23,095 bases of DNA from an uncultured Oscillospiraceae bacterium (GTDB taxonomy: Bacteria > Bacillota > Clostridia > Oscillospirales > Oscillospiraceae): assembly GCA_910588635.1 (NCBI GenBank), contig CAJUPW010000006.1, forward strand, positions 1 to 23,095. Reading direction: 5' to 3'. This document shows positions 15,007 through 22,338 of the stretch, one piece after another (within the stretch, counting starts at the first letter, position 1; the number at the start of each line of letters is the position of its first letter). The notes under the pieces are model-generated. The model was not told the origin of the DNA, did not search any database, and worked only from the letters and a program-made list of their open reading frames with translations. The translations under genes were made by a program, and so were the position numbers.

Positions 15007-15891
15007 TTAGCCTTTCAGTCCGCCCACGGTCATGCCCTGGGTCAGTTTCTTCTGCACGCACATGTAAAGAATCAGGGTGGGCAGCATCACCAGCACCAGA
15101 CCGGCGTACATCCGGCCGAACTCCGCCTTGGACTGGGAGGCCTGCATCAGGTTCAGCAGGCCCACAGGGAGGGTCTTTTGACCGGTGGAGCTGCTCATCA
15201 GGGTCATGGAGATGATGTATTCGTTCCAGAAGGACAGGAAGTTGAACAGGATGATGGTGATGATAGAGGGCTGGGCCATGGGGAAGATTACCCGGATCAT
15301 GGCCTGTCCGTAGCCTGCGCCGTCAATGTAGGCGGCCTCCTCAAAGTCGTGGGGGAGGGTGGCGAAGTAGCCCGACAGCAGGTAGACGGTGAAGGGCAGA
15401 GCGGTGGCGGCGTAGACCAGAGCCAGCATGAACAGGTTGTTGAGAAAGACGGTTCTGCCGAAGAAGTAGTTCATCCAGCTGTCCCAATCCCGCATCATCA
15501 GAAAGATGGGCACCACGATGTAGTTGACGTTGATGAACAGCCCGGCCATGAAGGCGGTGTTCAGGAACCGTCCCCCCCGGAAGCGGAAGCGGGACAGGCA
15601 GTAGGCCGCCGGCAGGGCCACCACCAGCAGTAGGGCCAGGGCCAGGGCGGTGACAATCACCGAGTTGAGCATGTAGCTGCCCATTTGGGCGGCGGTCCAG
15701 GCCTCATAGAAGTTCTGCCAGTAGAAGCCGGCGGGCATGGCCCAGGGGTTGCCGTAGAACTCGCTGTTCTGCTTGACGGAGGCCAGAAAGACCCAGGCGA
15801 CCGGAACGATAATGACAATGGCCAGGGTGGCCAGCACCACATAGATAAAGGCCTTATACAGCCTGTCACCGGAGGATTTTTTCTTTGTCAT
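15007..15891 (-). CDS. Carbohydrate ABC transporter permease (MalG type)
   Basis: A 294-residue inner-membrane protein with six predicted helices. The cytoplasmic EAA loop reads EEAAYIDGAGYGQAMIRVIF followed by PMAQP, the docking site for the ATPase. The C-terminal QKKLTQGMTVGGLKG ending is typical of MalG-type (CUT1) permeases. Start at 15891 has AGGAGG 8 nt upstream and the gap to the partner permease is 12 nt. No ATPase gene is in the operon, so it probably uses a shared MsmX-type ATPase encoded elsewhere, as is common in Firmicutes. Confidence 0.94.
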   Translation of the reverse strand: MTKKKSSGDRLYKAFIYVVLATLAIVIIVPVAWVFLASVKQNSEFYGNPWAMPAGFYWQNFYEAWTAAQMGSYMLNSVIVTALALALLLVVALPAAYCLSRFRFRGGRFLNTAFMAGLFINVNYIVVPIFLMMRDWDSWMNYFFGRTVFLNNLFMLALVYAATALPFTVYLLSGYFATLPHDFEEAAYIDGAGYGQAMIRVIFPMAQPSIITIILFNFLSFWNEYIISMTLMSSSTGQKTLPVGLLNLMQASQSKAEFGRMYAGLVLVMLPTLILYMCVQKKLTQGMTVGGLKG

Positions 15892-15903
15892 ACCGGCGCC
15901 TCC

Positions 15904-16779
15904 TTACATTTCCAGCACTTCCCGCTGCGTTACCTTGTTGACCAAGGCGGACAGCAGGAAGGAAAACAGGAAGATAATCACGCCGGCGGCCATGGAGTAG
16001 CCATAGAGGCCGGCGTCCTTCTGGGCGTACATGAAGCTCAGGCCCACGTCGGCCATGCCGGGGGCTACCATGGACTTGACGAACAGGAAAGCCATATTGA
16101 TGGTAGAGATGATAAAGAAGGTGAGGGTGGTGCGGATGTTGGTCCAGATCAGGGGCAAGGTAAGCTGGAAGAACTGGGTCAGCCGGCCCGCGCCGTCCAG
16201 CCCGGCGCTTTCATAGAGGCTGGCGGGGACCGCGGACATGGAGGCCATGTACATCACCATGTAGTAGCCGATGGCCTGCCACACCATGGCGATAATGATG
16301 CTGACGATGACCATGGGCTGGGTTTTCCAGAGAATCTCAATATTCCGTCCGGCGAAGAAGGTGAAGATATTGTTCAGCATGCCGGTGGTGTCCGGCTTGT
16401 AGATGGCGGAGAAAATGCCGGCGATGACCACGATGGACAGAATATTGGGGATATAAAAGACGATGCGGAAGAAATTCTGTCCCTTGATTTTCTCTCGGGT
16501 GAGGATGGCGGCAAAGACAATGGCGAAAAAGAAGGTGATGATGGTTACGGTGACGATGAGCAGGATGGTATTCTGCATGGAGGTGATGAACTTGGTGTCT
16601 TTGAGCAGAACTTTGAAATTGTTCATCCCCACGAAGGTCTCTGTGGGAGAGTAGGCCCCCCGCTCGAAGAGGGACATGCGAAAGACGTTGATCGTGGGCA
16701 TGACCATGAAGAGGAAGAACAGGATGGTCGCCGGGGCAACACACAGGGCGATAAACCGGCTGCGGCCTTTGCTGCGCAT
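15904..16779 (-). CDS. Carbohydrate ABC transporter permease (MalF/UgpA type)
   Basis: A 291-residue protein with six predicted helices; it has the short N-terminus of Gram-positive MalF-type permeases. The EAA loop is YESAGLDGAGRLTQFFQLTL then PLI. The segment FRIVFYIPNILSIVVIAGI is characteristic of the family. Start at 16779 has AAAGGAG about 8 nt upstream. It forms the membrane channel with the neighbouring MalG-type protein and receives sugar from the binding lipoprotein encoded just upstream. A long hairpin separates it from that gene, which probably lowers its expression relative to the receptor. Confidence 0.94.
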   Translation of the reverse strand: MRSKGRSRFIALCVAPATILFFLFMVMPTINVFRMSLFERGAYSPTETFVGMNNFKVLLKDTKFITSMQNTILLIVTVTIITFFFAIVFAAILTREKIKGQNFFRIVFYIPNILSIVVIAGIFSAIYKPDTTGMLNNIFTFFAGRNIEILWKTQPMVIVSIIIAMVWQAIGYYMVMYMASMSAVPASLYESAGLDGAGRLTQFFQLTLPLIWTNIRTTLTFFIISTINMAFLFVKSMVAPGMADVGLSFMYAQKDAGLYGYSMAAGVIIFLFSFLLSALVNKVTQREVLEM

Positions 16780-16806
16780 GGGATCGCTCCTTTCTCTCGA
16801 AAATCA

Positions 16807-16845
16807 GCAGGCGGCGGTGAGCGGTTTTCGCTCACCGCCGCCTGC
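16807..16845 (-). other. 17-bp perfect hairpin between the binding-protein gene and the permease gene
   Basis: GCAGGCGGCGGTGAGCG (16807-16823) pairs fully with CGCTCACCGCCGCCTGC (16829-16845), with a 5-nt loop. On the minus strand TGATTTTCG follows, too weak a U-run for complete termination. It is well placed to stabilise the binding-protein mRNA and reduce permease transcripts. Confidence 0.75.
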
Positions 16846-16880
16846 ATTACTGACGCTGGATGGTTTTAGGCGGAGAAAAA

Positions 16881-18281
16881 TCACTCAGTCAGAAGATTGG
16901 CGCGCATCTGGTCGCTGGCGGCCTTGATGCTTTCCACCCACTGGTCCGCAGTCAGGGAGCCGTTCACCAAGTTGTTGAACGGGTCAAAGAAGACTTCGCG
17001 CACGCTGCCCAGACCGGCCACGGAGGCGTAGGCGGCAAAGCCGCCCATGACGGCGGAGGCGCCGTTGTCATAGATGGAGTAGAAAATCTTGTTGTCGCCC
17101 TCCATACCGTCGGTAATGCCGGTGATGGGCTGGGCGGCGCCGCCCTTGGCAAAGATCTCGGCGGCCTTGTCGCTGTACATGAAAGCCACGAATTGCTTGC
17201 CGGCATCGATGTTGGCCGCGCCGGAGGGGATCCAGATCTGCTCCAGCCAGCAGTAGCTGGCGCTGGTGCCGCTGCCGCCGCCGGGCAGAGCGCACATGCC
17301 CCAAGCAAAGCCGTCCTTGCGGGGAGCGTCGGCCATCTCGCCCACGATCCAGGTGCCGTTGGGCATGAACAGGGCCTTGTTGTCCAGAATCAGCTGCTGG
17401 TTCTGGGTGAAATCGGAGTCATTGGCCTGGGCGGGGGTTACCTTGGCGGTGTAGCTGGCCAGTTTGCTCATCACGTCGAAGCACTGCTTGGCCTCGTCGG
17501 TGTCCCACACGCCCTCGGCGTAGTTCATAGCCTTGTTGAAGAAGTCGGGGCCGCCCACGGAGTAGAGCAAAGTGGGGAAGAAGGTATCAAAGTAGCCGGT
17601 AGTGGGATAGGTAAACAGGTCGATGCCCTCGGCCTTGGCCTTGTCGCCCAGCTCCCACATCTGGTCCCAGGTGGTGGGGACGGTCCAGCCCTTCTCCTGG
17701 AAGAGGCCGGCATTGTAAAACAGGCCGCAGGGGGAGTAGAACATGGGGGCCAGGTAGGTCTTGCCGTCGTCGTAGGGATTGGTGACATTGGTGCCCACGA
17801 AGCCGGGAACCAGTTTGCTGCTGACGGTGGCGCTCTCGCCGGGGACGGTCATGGACAGCACGTCGGTAATGTCGGCGATGAGCTTATCCTTGATGAACTG
17901 CTCGGTCAGGCCCTTCTCGCGGCCGGTGGCGCACAGAATCGCGTCAGGGAAGTCGCCGCCCTGCATGGAGGGACCGATTACATCTTCCAGGTTTTTCTCC
18001 AGGATAAGCTCGACCTCAATGCCGGTCTCGGCGGTGAAAGCATCGCAGACCTCTTTCCACATGCCGGGATAGGTGGTCTCATAGCCGGAGGACAGGGCGG
18101 CCACCTTGATGGGGCCGGCGGGGGTCTCGGGGGTGCTGGCATCGCCCTGGCTGGAGCCGGAATTGTTGACGGGCGGGTTGGACTGGGCGGGGGGCGTCTG
18201 GGGTGCGCCGCCGCACCCGGCCAGCAAGGACAGGGACAGGGCGGAAGCCAGCAGCAGGCTGAGAGTCTTTTTCATTTTCAT
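16881..18281 (-). CDS. Sugar-binding lipoprotein of the ABC transporter (extracellular solute-binding family 1)
   Basis: A 466-residue exported receptor. The signal peptide MKMKKTLSLLLASALSLSLL ends at the lipobox LAGC (C23), so it is membrane-anchored by lipid. A long Pro/Ser/Gln-rich linker covers about residues 26-56. The two-lobe binding fold follows, with SGYETTYPGMWKEVCDAF, GDFPDAILC, YLAPMFYSPCGLFYNAGLF and FMPNGTWIVGEM typical of CUT1 oligosaccharide receptors. Start at 18281 has AGGAGG 8 nt upstream. It is the first gene of the operon, divergent from the AraC regulator. Given the GH112 enzyme, beta-1,3-galactosyl-HexNAc disaccharides or a longer mucin/milk glycan are the probable ligands; this is inference from context only. 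Confidence 0.93.
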   Translation of the reverse strand: MKMKKTLSLLLASALSLSLLAGCGGAPQTPPAQSNPPVNNSGSSQGDASTPETPAGPIKVAALSSGYETTYPGMWKEVCDAFTAETGIEVELILEKNLEDVIGPSMQGGDFPDAILCATGREKGLTEQFIKDKLIADITDVLSMTVPGESATVSSKLVPGFVGTNVTNPYDDGKTYLAPMFYSPCGLFYNAGLFQEKGWTVPTTWDQMWELGDKAKAEGIDLFTYPTTGYFDTFFPTLLYSVGGPDFFNKAMNYAEGVWDTDEAKQCFDVMSKLASYTAKVTPAQANDSDFTQNQQLILDNKALFMPNGTWIVGEMADAPRKDGFAWGMCALPGGGSGTSASYCWLEQIWIPSGAANIDAGKQFVAFMYSDKAAEIFAKGGAAQPITGITDGMEGDNKIFYSIYDNGASAVMGGFAAYASVAGLGSVREVFFDPFNNLVNGSLTADQWVESIKAASDQMRANLLTE

Positions 18282-18460
18282 GTTCTATGCCTCCTAATAT
18301 AAAATAGTGGAAATTTGCCTTTGGCCGTTGCCCGGCCTTTTGATAATTCCATTGTATTATAGAATCCAATGGGAAAGCAACCCGTTTTTTGCTCTATTAT
18401 TTATATATCGTGCTTTTTCCCGTCAAACGAATTGTATAAAATAACGGACATTTTTTTAGA

Positions 18461-18557
18461 AGTGTTGGATAATTTTTCTATTACCGGGCCGGAGGATTCA
18501 GCGTCCTGCCCAGAGTGCCGAAATATACCTCAAAACTGTTTTGGAGTGTTGCATAAT
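18461..18557 (+). repeat. Two direct repeats AGTGTTG(G/C)ATAAT, 84 bp apart (probable AraC operators)
   Basis: AGTGTTGGATAAT at 18461-18473 and AGTGTTGCATAAT at 18545-18557 agree at 12 of 13 positions in the same orientation. The 84-bp offset equals eight turns of B-DNA. The second copy covers the -35 of the araC promoter (TTGCAT, 18549-18554), fitting autorepression. The first lies about 75 nt upstream of the start expected from the TTGACG promoter of the sugar operon, fitting activation. Confidence 0.55.
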
Positions 18558-18577
18558 CCGGCGGGACAATGTATAAT
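18549..18577 (+). promoter_or_regulatory. araC promoter
   Basis: TTGCAT (18549-18554), 17-nt spacer, perfect TATAAT (18572-18577). RNA would start near 18584, about 55 nt before the GTG start codon. Confidence 0.7.
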
Positions 18578-18638
18578 ATGCGGGAGAATTTTATAGCTCA
18601 ACAATTTTAAAAAATTGCAGAAGGAGAGAGGTGGGTGC

Positions 18639-19475
18639 GTGATCCGATATCAATTCAACGGCTCCGGCGCGCCGGAGCCGGCGGGACACGGAGCGCCCCG
18701 CCTGAGCTACATTGCCAAGGACCAGTTCTCCGCAGAATGGAACTCCGAGCTCCATACCCACGGCTGTGCGGAGCTGTTCTTTATTCTGGACGGCCACGGT
18801 CATTTCCGCACGTTGTATGAAGAGTTTCCCATCTCCGTTCAGGATCTGCTGATTGTCAATGCCAATGTGCCCCACACAGAAGTGAGCTCCCTGAAAAGTC
18901 CCTTGCAATATGTCGTTCTGGGTATCGACGGGTTGAAGACCGCATCCTCCAAGGAGGGCTACGTCATGCTCCACATCCACGACGGCTGGACGGAGCTGAA
19001 CGGCTGTGTGGACCTGATGCTCCAGGAGTCCTCCAGGACTCTCCCGTGCCACGAGGAGGTCTGCCGGCACCTGCTGGAGGTGGTGCTGATCTGGCTGGGG
19101 CGGAAGCAGGAACTGGCATTCTCTGATGAGACATCCGGTCCCAGGGCCAGCAAGGAGTGCGAGTTCATCCGCCGGTACATAGATAACCACTTTAAGGAGG
19201 ACCTGACTCTGGATTACCTGGCCCGGCTGGCCCATCTGAATAAATACTATCTGTCCCACTCCTTCCGCAAGGAGTTCGGCACCTCCCCCATTAACTATCT
19301 TATCTCCCGGCGGGTGGAGGAGAGCCGGTTCCTTTTGCGAAAGACCGACCACTCCCTCTCCCTCATCGCGGAAATTTTGGGGTTCTCCTCCCTGAGCTAC
19401 TTTTCCCAGTGCTTTCGCCGGGTAGAGGGAATCAGCCCCACGGAATACCGCAAGCAAAACCGGCAAAAAACATAG
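18639..19475 (+). CDS. AraC-family transcriptional regulator of the GH112/ABC operon
   Basis: A 278-residue regulator. The N-terminal half is a cupin-like effector domain (HTHGCAELFFILDGHGHF, then ISVQDLLIVNANVPH), the pattern of sugar-sensing AraC proteins. The C-terminal 100 residues hold two helix-turn-helix motifs: LTLDYLARLAHLNKYYLSHS, then the FRKEFGTSPINYL linker, then SLSLIAEILGFSSLSYFSQC with FRRVEGISPTEYRKQ closing the signature. I start it at GTG 18639, preceded by GAGAGGTGG. The frame is also open to a TTG at 18615, but AAGGAG lies downstream of that codon. It is divergent from the binding-protein gene, so it most likely activates that operon when a galactosyl-HexNAc sugar is present. 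Confidence 0.92.
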   Translation: MIRYQFNGSGAPEPAGHGAPRLSYIAKDQFSAEWNSELHTHGCAELFFILDGHGHFRTLYEEFPISVQDLLIVNANVPHTEVSSLKSPLQYVVLGIDGLKTASSKEGYVMLHIHDGWTELNGCVDLMLQESSRTLPCHEEVCRHLLEVVLIWLGRKQELAFSDETSGPRASKECEFIRRYIDNHFKEDLTLDYLARLAHLNKYYLSHSFRKEFGTSPINYLISRRVEESRFLLRKTDHSLSLIAEILGFSSLSYFSQCFRRVEGISPTEYRKQNRQKT

Positions 19476-19484
19476 CGGGAGTAT

Positions 19485-19654
19485 TTTATCAGCAGCGATA
19501 CGGGACGCGATATTACTGCGCCAGCCCCAAAGCCCGGGAGCTGTGGGTCGTGTTCCGGGAGGCGTGCGCCCGCCGGGGACTGCTGTACTCCATGGGGCAG
19601 ATCATCGCGGTCTCCCGTCGGGGCTGTGAGACCGATCAGCTCAGTCTGTTTTGA
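19485..19654 (+). pseudogene. 3' remnant of an SPL-family (spore photoproduct lyase-like) radical SAM gene
   Basis: Directly after araC, in another frame, about 55 codons read RYGTRYYCASPKARELW, VVFREACARRGLLYSM, GQIIAVSRRGC and end ETDQLSLF then TGA. The RYYCASPKARELW...FREACARRGLLY pattern and the QLSLF ending match my memory of the C-terminus of SPL-like radical SAM proteins common in Clostridia. There is no start codon with a ribosome binding site, and the CxxxCxxC domain is absent because araC lies where it should be. A good terminator follows at once, as for a real gene end. I call it a truncated leftover; the family name is from recollection. Confidence 0.55.
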
Positions 19655-19687
19655 AAACATCCACCGGCTTTGCCGGTGGATGTTTTT
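19654..19687 (+). terminator. Rho-independent terminator after araC and the radical SAM remnant
   Basis: AAAACATCCACCGGC (19654-19668) pairs with GCCGGTGGATGTTTT (19672-19686) over a 3-nt TTT loop, with TTTTT on the 3' side. It overlaps the TGA of the remnant. On the minus strand it also ends in TTTTC, so it may act both ways. Confidence 0.92.
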
Positions 19688-19694
19688 GTGATAC

Positions 19695-19721
19695 AAAAAG
19701 AGCGCCGCATCAGCGGCGCTC
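19695..19721 (-). terminator. Rho-independent terminator of gap
   Basis: GAGCGCCGC (19700-19708) pairs with GCGGCGCTC (19713-19721) over a 4-nt loop. On the minus strand the stem is followed by TTTTTG. It begins 15 nt after the gap stop codon. Confidence 0.92.
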
Positions 19722-19735
19722 CGAAAAGGGACAAA

Positions 19736-20746
19736 TTACTTGTGATCGACGGAGTACATGTGCTTGATGAGCTCCAGGACCTTGTTGGAATAACCCCACT
19801 CGTTGTCGTACCAGGACACGACCTTGACGAAGGTATCGGTCAGGGCGATGCCGGCCTTGGCGTCGAAGATGGAGGTGCGGGCGTCGCCCAGGAAGTCGGA
19901 GGAGACCACGTCCTCGTCGGTGTAGCCCAGGATACCCTTCAGCTCGCCCTCGGAGGCCTCCTTCATGGCGGCGCAGATCTCATCGTACTTGGCGGGCTTG
20001 GCCAGATTGACAGTCAGGTCCACTACGGACACGTCCAGGGTAGGAACGCGCATGGACATGCCGGTCAGCTTGCCGTTCAGGGCGGGGATGACCTTGCCCA
20101 CGGCCTTGGCGGCGCCGGTGGAGGAGGGGATGATGTTGCCGGTAGCGGCACGGCCGCCGCGCCAATCCTTCAGGGAGGGGCCGTCAACGGTTTTCTGGGT
20201 GGCGGTGACGGAGTGGACAGTGGTCATCAGGCCGTCCTTGATGCCGAACTTGTCGTTCAGGACCTTGGCGATGGGGGCCAGGCAGTTGGTGGTGCAGGAG
20301 GCGTTGGACACGAACTTCATGTCGGGGGTGTAAGCGTCCAGGTTGACGCCGCACACAAACATGGGGGTGGCGTCCTTGGAGGGGGCGGACATGACGACCT
20401 TCTTGGCGCCGGCGTCGATGTGGGCCTGGGACTTCTCCTGGGTCAGGAACAGGCCGGTGGACTCCACCACGTACTCAGCCTCCAGCTTGCCCCAGGGGAT
20501 GTTCTTGGGGTCGCGCTCGGCGAAAATGGGGATTTCCTTGCCGTTGACCACGATGGCGTTCTCGGTGTAGCTGACCTCAGCCTCGCACTTGCCGTGCATA
20601 GTATCATACTTCAGCATATAGGCCAGGTAATCAGCGGGGCACAGGTCGTTGATGCCGACAATCTCGATCTCGGGGTGATTCAGGCTGGCGCGGAACACCA
20701 TGCGGCCGATACGGCCAAAACCATTGATGCCAACTTTGATGCTCAT
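19736..20746 (-). CDS. gap: Glyceraldehyde-3-phosphate dehydrogenase (NAD type)
   Basis: A 336-residue glycolytic GAPDH that converts glyceraldehyde-3-phosphate, phosphate and NAD+ to 1,3-bisphosphoglycerate. The NAD-binding INGFGRIGR is at residues 7-15 and GINDL carries the aspartate that favours NAD over NADP. The catalytic site is SNASCTTNCLAP (nucleophilic cysteine), with the partner histidine in TTVHSVTATQ. Phosphate-binding GAAKAVGKVIP and C-terminal WYDNEWGYSNKV complete the family set. Start at 20746 has AAGGAGT 8 nt upstream. It is a single-gene unit with its own terminator. Sequence and length are ordinary, so this is a housekeeping gene. Confidence 0.98.
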   Translation of the reverse strand: MSIKVGINGFGRIGRMVFRASLNHPEIEIVGINDLCPADYLAYMLKYDTMHGKCEAEVSYTENAIVVNGKEIPIFAERDPKNIPWGKLEAEYVVESTGLFLTQEKSQAHIDAGAKKVVMSAPSKDATPMFVCGVNLDAYTPDMKFVSNASCTTNCLAPIAKVLNDKFGIKDGLMTTVHSVTATQKTVDGPSLKDWRGGRAATGNIIPSSTGAAKAVGKVIPALNGKLTGMSMRVPTLDVSVVDLTVNLAKPAKYDEICAAMKEASEGELKGILGYTDEDVVSSDFLGDARTSIFDAKAGIALTDTFVKVVSWYDNEWGYSNKVLELIKHMYSVDHK

Positions 20747-21070
20747 GTGAATGACTCCTTTTTTATCAAATTATCTGCGGCGGTCCGCAACTTTGAAAGC
20801 GTACATATTATACCCCGTAAACGGCCTTTTTCCTAGTGTTTTTTTTCATAGTTTTCTGAAAAAAATAAAGCAAAATTTTGCCATAGAGGCGGATTGCGGC
20901 GGTCTGAGCCTGCCGCCGCCAAATTTTCTCGACATTTTTCGACTTTTTCTCTTGTGGAGGATGGGGAATTTTGATATACTAAATGGGTTATAGCCGGAAA
21001 TATTCCGGCACAAGCTACAACGGATAAAATGCTGCCGCCCGGGTTGGCCCCGGTCAGGCGAGAGGTATTT
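20747..21070. promoter_or_regulatory. 324-nt divergent region between gap and the PAS/HATPase gene
   Basis: No gene seen. For gap (minus) there is a perfect TATAAT at 20812-20807 but only a poor -35. A GCGG/CCGC mini-hairpin lies in the gap leader. A GC hairpin, GCGGCGG (20896-20902) with CCGCCGC (20913-20919), lies in the middle. A second, GCCGGAA (20993-20999) with TTCCGGC (21003-21009), lies at the expected 5' end of the plus-strand transcript. Confidence 0.5.
20952..20980 (+). promoter_or_regulatory. Promoter of the PAS/HATPase gene
   Basis: TTGTGG (20952-20957), 17-nt spacer, TATACT (20975-20980). RNA would start near 20987, about 85 nt before the ATG at 21071, and would open with the GCCGGAA/TTCCGGC hairpin. 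Confidence 0.55.
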
Positions 21071-22102
21071 ATGCTAGAATCAATCCAGTCCCTGTTGGAC
21101 GCCTTGCCTGAGGGCGTGGTCCAGGTTCGCGGGGGCGTTGTATCCTCCTGCAGCGAAAGAGCGCGGCAATATCTGCCCCGGCTCGCCTCAGGGGAGCCGG
21201 TTCCCGACGAGCTGGCCCTGTCCGAAGAGGACGGCGGCGGGACGGGCGTATTCTCCCGGGGGGAGGAGACCTACTCCTACACCTATTCCGCCGCCGGCGG
21301 GGAGCTGCTTGTCCTGATCCGCCCCGCCTCTGAGAGTACCCTGAGCGGTGCGCAGCTGGAGGGACTGGCCTGTCAGCTGCGCACTCTGCTGGGCGACATC
21401 CTGGCCGAGGTGGGGCCGGCCACGGCGGAGGGGGGCAGTCCTGTGCCTGCCGCCGCCTTCGGAAAGACCTTTCACCGGCTGTTCCGCCTGCTGGACAACC
21501 TGGAGCTGCTTCAGGAGACGGTCCCCTTCCGCCCGGCGACCATGGACCTGGCCGGCCTGTGCCGGCATGTGGAGGCGCTGGCCGCCCCGCTGCTGAAGGA
21601 GGCGGGGGTTTTACTGGAGTACCGCAGCCGGGAGAGCGGGCTGCTCATCCCCGGCGACCCGGCGCTTTTGCAAAAGCTCCTGCTGGGGCTGATCGCCAAT
21701 GCCGCCCGGGCCTCGGAGGAGGGCAATGTGGTCCTGAGCCTGCGCAGACAGGGGGCGCGGGCGGTGCTCACCGTGTCCCACAGCGGCCCTCCCGCCGACG
21801 GTCCGCATCTGAACGCGCTGCTCCGGCCCGGGGTGGGCGGAGAGTTTCCCTTGCCGGGTCAAGGGGCCGGGCTGGGCCTGAGTGCGGCCAGGCGCATCGC
21901 GGCGCTGCATGGCGGCTCGCTGCTGATGGAGTGGGGCCGGTCGGCCCCCAGCGCGGTGGTGTCTCTGCCAACGGGCCCCCTGGACGGAAAGGCCACGGTC
22001 CGGACCCCCGAGCTCCAGCGCGGCGGCGGCCTGGACCCGGTGCTGATGGAGCTGTCCGACCTGCTGCCCGCCCAGGTATTCGAGCTGGAAGGACTGGATT
22101 AG
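21071..22102 (+). CDS. Soluble PAS/HATPase protein, histidine-kinase-like but lacking the phospho-accepting His
   Basis: A 343-residue protein with no membrane segment or signal peptide. Residues 1-85 look like a PAS domain (LLDALPEGVVQVRGGVV). Residues about 90-150 resemble the kinase dimerisation helices, but the place of SHELRTPL reads ACQLRTLL, so the usual phospho-histidine is C101. The HATPase domain (about 155-300) has a recognisable N-box (LLLGLIANAARAS, N210) and G2 box (GQGAGLGLSAARRIAALHGG). The G1 box, usually DxGxG, is SHSGPP (236-241). Start at 21071 has AGAGGT about 5 nt upstream; the longer frame from 21029 has none. No response regulator is adjacent. It may be a sensor or scaffold that does not autophosphorylate. 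The domain call is firm; the function is not. Confidence 0.8.
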   Translation: MLESIQSLLDALPEGVVQVRGGVVSSCSERARQYLPRLASGEPVPDELALSEEDGGGTGVFSRGEETYSYTYSAAGGELLVLIRPASESTLSGAQLEGLACQLRTLLGDILAEVGPATAEGGSPVPAAAFGKTFHRLFRLLDNLELLQETVPFRPATMDLAGLCRHVEALAAPLLKEAGVLLEYRSRESGLLIPGDPALLQKLLLGLIANAARASEEGNVVLSLRRQGARAVLTVSHSGPPADGPHLNALLRPGVGGEFPLPGQGAGLGLSAARRIAALHGGSLLMEWGRSAPSAVVSLPTGPLDGKATVRTPELQRGGGLDPVLMELSDLLPAQVFELEGLD

Positions 22103-22164
22103 GAGGCTGTACCATTCGCCAAAACGTACAGATTCGCGAGGCAAAATCGCCGATGGAAAGATAA

Positions 22165-22204
22165 AAAATCGCAGAAATACTCAAAGTATTTCTGCGATTT
22201 TTTT
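22165..22204 (+). terminator. Rho-independent terminator after the PAS/HATPase gene
   Basis: AAAATCGCAGAAATAC (22165-22180) pairs with GTATTTCTGCGATTTT (22186-22201) over a 5-nt loop, ending in a run of seven T. The A-run on the left side makes it potentially bidirectional, so it may also stop metK transcripts arriving from the right. I see nothing else convincing in the 134 nt up to the metK stop. Confidence 0.93.
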
Positions 22205-22338
22205 ATGTGGTCAGTGGAGTTTTTGGTTGTAAAGATTTGTGTTGAGGCTATTGGGAAGAACTACTCAGAGGGGCTTTTGCCGGCCGCCCGATTTTACTGG
22301 AGCGGCTCCATTTTGACGCGGCGTGCTCCGGCAGCGTC

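Larger units (their letters stand above)
18282..18638. promoter_or_regulatory. 357-nt divergent regulatory region between the sugar operon and araC
   Basis: No gene is visible here; most of it is AT-rich, in contrast to the GC-rich genes on both sides. It contains the araC promoter, two candidate promoters for the sugar operon, a 13-nt direct repeat 84 bp apart, and a palindrome CAAAACTGTTTTG at 18531-18543 just upstream of the araC -35. Minus-strand candidates are TTGACG (18426-18421), 17 nt, TAAATA (18403-18398), and a lone TATAAT (18361-18356) with no good -35. A small GGCCG/CGGCC hairpin (about 18322-18336) lies in the leader of the sugar operon. Confidence 0.55.

Noticed and set aside
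13672..15633. A 653-codon open frame on the plus strand
   Set aside because: It lies antisense across GH112, the small protein and a permease, all strongly supported. Its product is His/Gly/Val-rich and low in complexity, the normal mirror of GC-rich coding DNA, with no ribosome binding site.
16860..18302. A 480-codon open frame on the plus strand
   Set aside because: Mirror frame of the sugar-binding lipoprotein gene; the product is an unnatural Gly/Val/Ala/His mix without domains.
20896..20919. GCGGCGG/CCGCCGC hairpin as a terminator between gap and the PAS/HATPase gene
   Set aside because: It lies upstream of both divergent genes, so there is no transcript for it to end, and no U-run follows.
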